This document shows positions 1 through 3,719 of a stretch of 5,955 nucleotides of DNA, one piece after another. This DNA is from an uncultured Bacteroidota bacterium (GTDB lineage Bacteria > Bacteroidota > Bacteroidia > Chitinophagales > Chitinophagaceae), in assembly GCA_946479615.1 (NCBI GenBank), contig CAMLGR010000212.1:1-5955 (forward strand), read 5' to 3'. The notes below the pieces were generated by a model that did no database searches, had not been told where the DNA came from, and was given only the letters and a program-made list of their open reading frames with translations. A program made the translations under genes and the position numbers. Every line of letters starts with the position of its first letter. The stretch's first letter is position 1.

Positions 1-92
1 CTGCCTGTGTCCGTTTTTCCTTTGCCAACAGTCTTCCCAAAATCGAAGAAGCCTGGAAGAGGATAAAGGCGGCGCTGGCGAAACTGAAGTAA
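1..92 (+). CDS. C-terminal end of a probable class I/II PLP-dependent aminotransferase (partial)
   Basis: Reading in frame from base 3 gives 29 sense codons and a TAA stop at 90-92; the rest of the gene lies left of the window. The visible residues include CVRFSFANSLPKIEEAWKRI and end in a lysine/alanine-rich helix. This layout, (V/I)R(L/F)S(F/Y)A.S followed by an amphipathic helix with IEEA..RI, is how fold-type I aminotransferases of the aspartate aminotransferase group usually end. In that family the arginine (codon 12-14 here) binds the substrate alpha-carboxylate. The family call rests on this short tail only. The PLP lysine and substrate-defining residues are not visible, so no specific enzyme can be named, and a beta C-S lyase-like member is also possible. 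The gene converges on the beta-barrel gene at 288-929, with a stem-loop between them. Confidence 0.6.
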   Translation, partial: ACVRFSFANSLPKIEEAWKRIKAALAKLK

Positions 93-95
93 AGC

Positions 96-268
96 GGTGT
101 TAGGTTTTAAATGTTAGATGTGAAGTGATCTTCATTTAACATCAGCTTTACAGGGAAAGAATAGAGCAGCGCTAACGAACCGAAATAAAAAAGTGAAGGT
201 GTTAGATTTTAAATATTAGGTTTTAGATGAAGATAACCTAAAACCTAACATTTAAAATTTAACACCTT
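96..268. repeat. Three-copy AT-rich intergenic repeat, two direct and one inverted
   Basis: A 24-bp sequence starting GGTGTTAG occurs at 96-119 (copy A) and 198-221 (copy B), with 3 mismatches between them. An inverted copy C sits at 238-268. Copy B is itself built from two ~15-nt units of the form TRTTAGRTTTTARAT. Copy A is followed by a smaller imperfect hairpin (about 111-142), with GAAG at 122-125, loop TGAT and CTTC at 130-133. Because A and B are both near-complementary to C, two alternative pairings exist. No open reading frame of interest runs through this stretch, so it is best read as a dispersed intergenic element or the remains of one. Whether other copies exist in the genome cannot be seen here. 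Confidence 0.75.
196..268 (-). terminator. 31-bp stem-loop between convergent genes, likely terminator
   Basis: Arms 196-226 and 238-268 pair over 31 positions with 2 mismatches around an 11-nt loop (227-237). On the minus strand the stem begins 19 bases after the stop of the beta-barrel gene. It is followed after 3 bases by a run of six T (complement of A at 187-192) and more T, which is a typical intrinsic terminator layout for that gene. On the plus strand the stem lies about 100 bases after the aminotransferase stop and lacks a clear T-tract on its 3' side, so it is less convincing in that direction. The stem is AT-rich, unlike classic GC-rich terminators. Confidence 0.6.
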
Positions 269-287
269 TCTTAAAATCGGATAACGG

Positions 288-929
288 TTATTTTTTCTTT
301 CCGTTATTGAACATGTATCCGATAGAGATACCAAAATGTTTTGTGTGGAATTTAGCATCTTCACCAACCAGATCTTCACTCATGATGTTGCTTAATCCAT
401 GTGTGTAATTGGTAGTCAGGGTCAGTCCGCTGGCGAACTGGTATCCTAAGATCGCATTCACGCCCATTTCAAATCTTTTTAAAGTAGCATCATTGCCATC
501 TTCTTTCTTGTACATGTCAACATCTTCGTCATCATCATCGAATGGTTTGTATTTAGAGCTCAACCCATAAGAGATATTCGGACCTGCGCCTGCGAAGAAA
601 CCATTGTTATGGTATAAGAAATTGATAGGAAGGTCTACGCTGATTGTCTGAATGTCTCCTTCTCCGAGAAACAGCAAAGAACCTGGTTTGTAAACGAACA
701 ACAGGTTAGGTTGAATCGAGAATTTATCAGAGAAGCTGATGTCGGCTACGCCGCCAACAATAGCGCCGATTTTAGAACCGTCGATAGTTGCCTTGGCCTC
801 GTCGCTTTTAATGTGAATACCAAAACTGCTTTCCTGGATACCAGCTTTGATACCGAAGGTTGTTTTCTGGGCTTGAGCAGCTGCACCTGTAATAACCAGG
901 GCAGACAGGATAACGATAACTTTTTTCAT
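288..929 (-). CDS. Small outer-membrane beta-barrel (porin-family) protein, 213 aa
   Basis: The protein has a clear Sec signal peptide: MKK, a hydrophobic core (residues 4-17) and a probable cleavage at AQA-QK near residue 20. The mature part is a series of short alternating beta strands with glycine/aromatic ends (FGIKAG, FFAGAGPNISYGL, ILGYQFASGLTL) and finishes in the strand FGISIGYMF. This resembles the Bacteroidota OMP_b-brl_2 (PF13568-like) 8-stranded barrels, and the length of about 190 mature residues fits. The likely location is the outer membrane; substrate or ligand is unknown. Residues 131-138 form an acidic run (DDDDEDVD) followed by a charged stretch, probably an extracellular loop between strands. 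The ATG at 927-929 directly precedes the signal peptide, and no Shine-Dalgarno site is seen. The gene follows coaE by 128 bases and probably has its own promoter. Confidence 0.8.
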   Translation of the reverse strand: MKKVIVILSALVITGAAAQAQKTTFGIKAGIQESSFGIHIKSDEAKATIDGSKIGAIVGGVADISFSDKFSIQPNLLFVYKPGSLLFLGEGDIQTISVDLPINFLYHNNGFFAGAGPNISYGLSSKYKPFDDDDEDVDMYKKEDGNDATLKRFEMGVNAILGYQFASGLTLTTNYTHGLSNIMSEDLVGEDAKFHTKHFGISIGYMFNNGKKK

Positions 930-978
930 GAGTTAAATGGTTTTTTATTTCCGGGAGCAAAAGAAATACTATTCGTTA

Positions 979-1019
979 TACCACGCAAGTGTAAATGAAA
1001 GATTTACCACAAAGTGGTA
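979..1019 (-). promoter_or_regulatory. Possible promoter and operator-like dyad upstream of the beta-barrel gene
   Basis: A hyphenated palindrome TACCAC-AAA-GTGGTA occupies 1005-1019. A related half, TACCAC followed by GCAAGTG, recurs at 979-991, 26 bp away. On the minus strand TTTG (1013-1010) lies inside the palindrome, and TACACTTG (993-986, one mismatch to the Bacteroidota TAnnTTTG box) follows after 16 bases. This could be a -33/-7 pair, although the spacer is a little short. A regulator bound to the dyad would cover the -33 element. The alternative is that the palindrome is just a weak terminator stem after coaE, whose stop is 39 bases upstream of it. Confidence 0.35.
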
Positions 1020-1057
1020 TAAGAATGAGCAAAAACCAATAAACTGTTGTAGTTAAA

Positions 1058-1645
1058 TTACCCGCTTTTGGTTAGTAAAAATTCGTGCAAACGGATTACC
1101 TGCGGAATCAATAAAGATTGCTCGTCATTTGTGATAACTGCATCACATAATTTCATCTTCATTTCTTCGTCGATCTGCCGGTTCATGCGGGCCTGTACCT
1201 CTTCACGGGAGATTTTATCGCGATCCATAGTGCGTTTGATACGCAGGGCCGCGGGTGCATATACACCAATTACATAATCTAAAAATTCCGCTGATCCGCT
1301 TTCAAAAACAAGAGCCGCTTCTTTCAAGACATACGGAGCCCGTTGTTGCTGCATCCAGCGGTTTGCATCGTTAATAGTAGCAGGATGGGTGAGAGAGTTG
1401 AGAAGAAGCAACTGGTCGGGATTATTAAAAACGATCCGCGCGATATGTGCGCGGTTCAATATACCATTGATATAACTTTCTTTTCCAAAATGCCTTGTGA
1501 TGGAGGCAACAAGATCTTTATCCTCATTCATTAATCGTTTGGCAGCATCATCAGCATAGTAAACAGGAATGCTGAGTGTTTCAAACACTTTGGCAACTGT
1601 GCTTTTACCGCTGCCGATACCACCTGTTATGCCGACTTTAAGCAT
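1058..1645 (-). CDS. coaE: Dephospho-CoA kinase, 195 aa
   Basis: CoaE uses ATP to phosphorylate the 3'-hydroxyl of dephospho-CoA, the last step of coenzyme A synthesis, in the cytoplasm. The N-terminus carries a P-loop, GGIGSGKST, at residues 8-16. It is followed by VYYADDAAKRL (residues 28-38), matching the family D-A-D region that contacts the acceptor substrate. Further family motifs are LTHPATI, EAALVFESG, and a lid and C-terminal region KISREEVQARMNRQ..DEEMK..CDAVITND. The length is normal for CoaE (about 195-205 aa). I chose ATG 1643-1645 because MLKVGITGG begins the family fold; an in-frame TTG 9 bases upstream belongs to a TAnnTTTG box and is not a credible start. The gene is fourth after nusB, the DUF1573 gene and yajC, with 89 bases between the yajC stop and this ATG. 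Confidence 0.95.
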   Translation of the reverse strand: MLKVGITGGIGSGKSTVAKVFETLSIPVYYADDAAKRLMNEDKDLVASITRHFGKESYINGILNRAHIARIVFNNPDQLLLLNSLTHPATINDANRWMQQQRAPYVLKEAALVFESGSAEFLDYVIGVYAPAALRIKRTMDRDKISREEVQARMNRQIDEEMKMKLCDAVITNDEQSLLIPQVIRLHEFLLTKSG

Positions 1646-1651
1646 GCTATG

Positions 1652-1659
1652 CAAAGTTA
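1652..1659 (-). promoter_or_regulatory. TAnnTTTG-type -7 box upstream of coaE
   Basis: The minus strand reads TAACTTTG, an exact match to the Bacteroidota -7 consensus, ending 6 bases before the coaE ATG. Transcription from it would give an essentially leaderless mRNA. The nearest good TTG (1688-1686) is 26 bases upstream, longer than the usual spacing, so the box may be fortuitous. It directly follows the 13-bp stem at 1661-1703. Confidence 0.3.
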
Positions 1660-1660
1660 A

Positions 1661-1703
1661 AAGGTTGTTTACGTTGAACTATCGTCAATCCGTAAACAAC
1701 CTT
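1661..1703 (-). terminator. Perfect 13-bp inverted repeat between yajC and coaE
   Basis: Arms 1661-1673 (AAGGTTGTTTACG) and 1691-1703 are perfect reverse complements. The 17-nt loop can extend the stem by TTGA (1674-1677) with TCAA (1685-1688) across a 2-nt bulge. On the minus strand it lies 31 bases after the yajC stop, and its 3' arm is followed by TTAACTTTG, so the T-tract is poor. It ends 15 bases before the coaE ATG. It could terminate or process the yajC transcript, or act as a 5'-leader structure that controls coaE. The sequence alone does not decide between these. Confidence 0.5.
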
Positions 1704-1734
1704 CTACTTTTGTTTATCTGTATTTTCAGAAATA

Positions 1735-2079
1735 CTATTTCTTTTCAGGAACTGTTTTATTCAAAGCAGCTGTCCAGTCCATGCTGATCGCTGATTTTTC
1801 AATCTTGATATAGCTGCCGGGACTTGTTTCGATATTCAATGTTCCGTCTTCGTTTACTTTATTGATCGTACCATGAATACCTGCGATCGTAACGATCCTT
1901 TCACCTTTTTGCAGGTCCTCGATAAATTTTTTCTGATTCTTGGCGCGTTTGGCCTGTGGACGTATAAAGAATAACCAGAAAACAACGATCATACCTCCCA
2001 GGAAAATCATGCTGGTCCAGTTTCCGAAAGGTCCTGCCGCTTTTTGTCCACCGGCTTGTAACAAATAAATGTAATCCAT
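1735..2079 (-). CDS. yajC: Sec translocon accessory subunit YajC, 114 aa
   Basis: YajC is a small inner-membrane protein that associates with SecDF-YidC and SecYEG in protein export. The sequence shows a short glycine/alanine-rich N-terminus and one membrane helix at about residues 22-39 (SMIFLGGMIVVFWLFF). The family signature FIRPQ follows at 38-42, then a basic stretch (KRAKNQKKF) and a small cytoplasmic domain with LQKGERIVTIAGIHGTI and a beta-rich tail. Length is typical (about 85-115 aa). I chose ATG 2077-2079: it follows an A-rich leader and gives MDYIYLLQAGG. A GTG at 2110-2112 would add 11 lysine-rich residues and lies within a small hairpin. The gene sits 59 bases after the DUF1573 gene, in a same-strand run with nusB and coaE. 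The stop is TAG. Confidence 0.93.
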   Translation of the reverse strand: MDYIYLLQAGGQKAAGPFGNWTSMIFLGGMIVVFWLFFIRPQAKRAKNQKKFIEDLQKGERIVTIAGIHGTINKVNEDGTLNIETSPGSYIKIEKSAISMDWTAALNKTVPEKK

Positions 2080-2138
2080 GTTTTTTTTGATTTTGTATTT
2101 TATTACCGTCACCCTTTAATAAGGGTCTTTATGTGAAA

Positions 2139-2588
2139 TTATTTTTTCTCTACTTCCACCTTGAACTTCAAGATCCATTGCTGGTCGGGATTGGTGTTGG
2201 CTTTTACTGTGATATACTTTTCATTCAAACCCAAACGGCCACCGCTGTTGAATTTTGCGCGGATCACGCCCTGCTCACCGGGAAGAAAAGGCTTTTCAGG
2301 TTTTTCGGGAACCGTGCAACCGCAACCAGGCACTACATCCTGGATCACGAGATTCTTGTCACCCGAATTTTTAAACCGGTAGCTTACATCTACCACATCT
2401 CCATCTTTTACTTTGCCTAAATCCAGGGAAGTGGTGTCAAGCCATTGAATAGTAGTAAAATTGGCTGAATCAATAATAGAACTGTCTTTCTGTGCTTTGG
2501 TCAGGTCACCAGTTGCACTTTTTTGATCCGCTGACTGGCAGGCTGCCAGCATTGCCGCAAGGCATACGAAAAGGACTGTTTTTTTCAT
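2139..2588 (-). CDS. DUF1573 lipoprotein, 149 aa
   Basis: The N-terminus MKKTVLFVCLAAMLAAC is a lipoprotein signal peptide with lipobox L14-A15-A16-C17, so the mature protein should be acylated on Cys17 and held in the envelope. After a polar linker (about 18-48), residues 49-140 match the DUF1573 pattern of an immunoglobulin-like/ASH-type beta sandwich. The visible signs are LDLGKVKDGDVVDVSYRFKN, then NLVIQDVVPGCGCTVPE with the characteristic C89-x-C91, then LPGEQGVIRAKFNSGG and KYITVKAN. Family members are abundant in Bacteroidota, but no molecular function is established to my knowledge. The ATG at 2586-2588 starts the signal peptide; an in-frame TTG 24 bases upstream is the end of a promoter-like box. 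The gene lies between nusB (52 bases before it) and yajC (59 bases after it), an arrangement I know from other Bacteroidota, which suggests an envelope or export-linked role (inference). Confidence 0.9.
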   Translation of the reverse strand: MKKTVLFVCLAAMLAACQSADQKSATGDLTKAQKDSSIIDSANFTTIQWLDTTSLDLGKVKDGDVVDVSYRFKNSGDKNLVIQDVVPGCGCTVPEKPEKPFLPGEQGVIRAKFNSGGRLGLNEKYITVKANTNPDQQWILKFKVEVEKK

Positions 2589-2609
2589 CGCATTTGTCTT
2601 TAGGAGTTG

Positions 2610-2617
2610 CAAATGTA
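2610..2617 (-). promoter_or_regulatory. TAnnTTTG-type -7 box upstream of the DUF1573 gene
   Basis: The minus strand reads TACATTTG, an exact match to the Bacteroidota -7 consensus, ending 21 bases before the ATG at 2588. It lies in the 52-base gap after nusB. No clear TTG -33 element is seen at the usual distance. It may be an internal promoter allowing expression independent of nusB. Confidence 0.35.
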
Positions 2618-2640
2618 GAGAAAAGCTGACAGATAAGCGG

Positions 2641-3588
2641 TTACTGGGCCTTCTTGTAATCCACCTTCTGCATCTTTCCCTGTTGTACCAGGTCTTTATG
2701 GATATTATCCAGGATGCCGTTTACAAACTGGCCGCTTTGCTGTGTGCTGTAGTCTTTAGCCAAGTCAATGTATTCGTTTATAGTCACTTTGGGAGGAATC
2801 GTTTCAAAATAAAGAAATTCCGACACACCCATTTTCATCAATATCATATCCAGTTGGGCGATACGTTCGGGATCCCAGTTTTTCAGGCGGGGGATAATAA
2901 TCTCCTGCAGATGCTGATCCTTATCAATAACGGCCTGTAGTAATTCTTTGGCAAATTCTTTTTTATCGCTGCCCAGGAAATTATTGAACTGGTAAGTGCC
3001 TGGTTTTTGTAAATAGCCTACGAGCAATTGCACCACCATTTCACCATCATCGTTCCAGTTGGGGAAATTATCTTCAATGTGTGAAACAAAAATTTCGTTG
3101 GCCAGCAAAAGGTCATTCAATATAAACTCGAGTATTTTCTTTTCTTCCTGTTTGTCTCTTGCCTGGGTAGCGATATATGTTTTGTATTCCGGTTTCCGGA
3201 TTAATTCCTGGTATACCTGTTTCACGAGTTCTGTACCGCCGGTCTGCGACTGCCGCAGGATCACTTCCGGTTTCAGTTTCGTGAATTGTTCTTTTAATGC
3301 AGGATCTTCCAGCATTTTCCAGAGCAATTCATTGCCGGCGAGTTTGGTATTTACATTCAGGTCTTCAGCAGAGGGCAGGTGTTTGCCGGCACGTTTATGC
3401 GCTTCTGTTTCCGCATATCGCGCTACTTCTGTCAGAAACCATATTAAATAAATAAGGAGAGAACGTGTATCGTCAAGGTGGGCTTGCAATGTTTTCTGCG
3501 GCTCACCGGGTTTCACTTCTTTGTCAAGCGCGGCCAGGGTGTAAAGGGTTTGCATCACTTTTACCCGGATATTTCTTCTGCTGATCAT
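2641..3588 (-). CDS. nusB: Transcription antitermination factor NusB, long Bacteroidota form, 315 aa
   Basis: NusB binds boxA RNA with NusE (ribosomal protein S10) and supports antitermination during rRNA transcription. The protein starts MISRRNIRVKVMQTLYTL, which matches the typical NusB opening (RR..R...QALY). It then has a long, mostly helical central insertion. The recognisable C-terminal NusB half includes AQLDMILMKMGVSEFLYF (from residue 244), then IPPKVTINEYIDLAKDYS and QFVNGILD near residues 264-294. At 315 residues it is about twice the size of E. coli NusB (139 aa), as is usual in Bacteroidota. I chose ATG 3586-3588 because it begins the conserved N-terminus; the in-frame TTG 24 bases further upstream is part of a TAnnTTTG box. 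It is the first gene of the run leading to coaE, preceded by the strong stem-loop after the protease gene. Confidence 0.93.
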   Translation of the reverse strand: MISRRNIRVKVMQTLYTLAALDKEVKPGEPQKTLQAHLDDTRSLLIYLIWFLTEVARYAETEAHKRAGKHLPSAEDLNVNTKLAGNELLWKMLEDPALKEQFTKLKPEVILRQSQTGGTELVKQVYQELIRKPEYKTYIATQARDKQEEKKILEFILNDLLLANEIFVSHIEDNFPNWNDDGEMVVQLLVGYLQKPGTYQFNNFLGSDKKEFAKELLQAVIDKDQHLQEIIIPRLKNWDPERIAQLDMILMKMGVSEFLYFETIPPKVTINEYIDLAKDYSTQQSGQFVNGILDNIHKDLVQQGKMQKVDYKKAQ

Positions 3589-3609
3589 TTTGAAAAGAAC
3601 ATTGAAAAG

Positions 3610-3617
3610 CAAAAGTA
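3610..3617 (-). promoter_or_regulatory. TAnnTTTG-type -7 box upstream of nusB
   Basis: The minus strand reads TACTTTTG, an exact match to the Bacteroidota -7 consensus, ending 21 bases before the nusB ATG. The upstream flank is the T-rich edge of the repeat at 3633-3660, and no TTG is visible at -33. Its position between the terminator-like stem and the first gene of the cluster makes it the best candidate for the main nusB promoter. Confidence 0.45.
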
Positions 3618-3632
3618 AATAAGAAACGGATA

Positions 3633-3660
3633 AATAAGAAATAAGGAATAAGAAATAAGG
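3633..3660. repeat. Tandem duplication of a 14-bp AT-rich unit
   Basis: The unit AATAAGAAATAAGG is present twice back to back (3633-3646 and 3647-3660). A diverged continuation AATGAGAAAG follows. The second copy lies inside the left arm of the stem-loop at 3646-3713, so the right arm could also pair, one unit out of register, with the first copy. Confidence 0.85.
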
Positions 3661-3713
3661 AATGAGAAAGTAACAGGCTGCTGCTTGACTTTCTCATTCC
3701 TTATTTCTTATTC
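3646..3713 (-). terminator. Perfect 26-bp stem-loop after the metalloprotease gene
   Basis: Arms 3646-3671 and 3688-3713 are perfect reverse complements over 26 bp around a 16-nt loop (3672-3687). On the minus strand the stem starts 6 bases after the TAG stop of the protease gene. It is followed by a T-rich stretch (complement of 3633-3645), so it probably terminates that transcript and insulates nusB. It is purine/pyrimidine-asymmetric and AT-rich, unlike a classic GC-rich terminator stem, and may be a mobile palindromic repeat reused as a terminator. Confidence 0.65.
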
Positions 3714-3719
3714 TTAAGA

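Noticed and set aside
96..268. CRISPR-like reading of the repeats
   Set aside because: There are only three copies, one is inverted, spacing is irregular and no cas genes are near; a palindromic intergenic repeat explains it better.
711..998. Plus-strand open frame of 95 codons
   Set aside because: It runs antisense across the signal peptide of the beta-barrel gene and its promoter region; the composition looks like a shadow frame.
2081..2088. Run of eight T (A on the coding strand) before yajC as a possible slippage site
   Set aside because: It lies in the untranslated leader just before the ATG, where A-rich sequence is normal in Bacteroidota, so no frameshift effect is expected.
2080..2112. 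GTG start that would lengthen YajC by 11 residues
   Set aside because: The extra residues (VIKYKIKKN) are not a usual YajC N-terminus, while the internal ATG has an A-rich leader and gives a normal protein.
2111..2126. Small inverted repeat ACCCTT-TAAT-AAGGGT between the DUF1573 gene and yajC
   Set aside because: The stem is only 6 bp with no T-tract, and it can arise by chance; not strong enough to call a terminator or attenuator.
3059..3451. Plus-strand open frame of 130 codons
   Set aside because: It lies wholly antisense to nusB, its translation is rich in serine and cysteine with no recognisable motif, and the nusB frame has clear family signatures.
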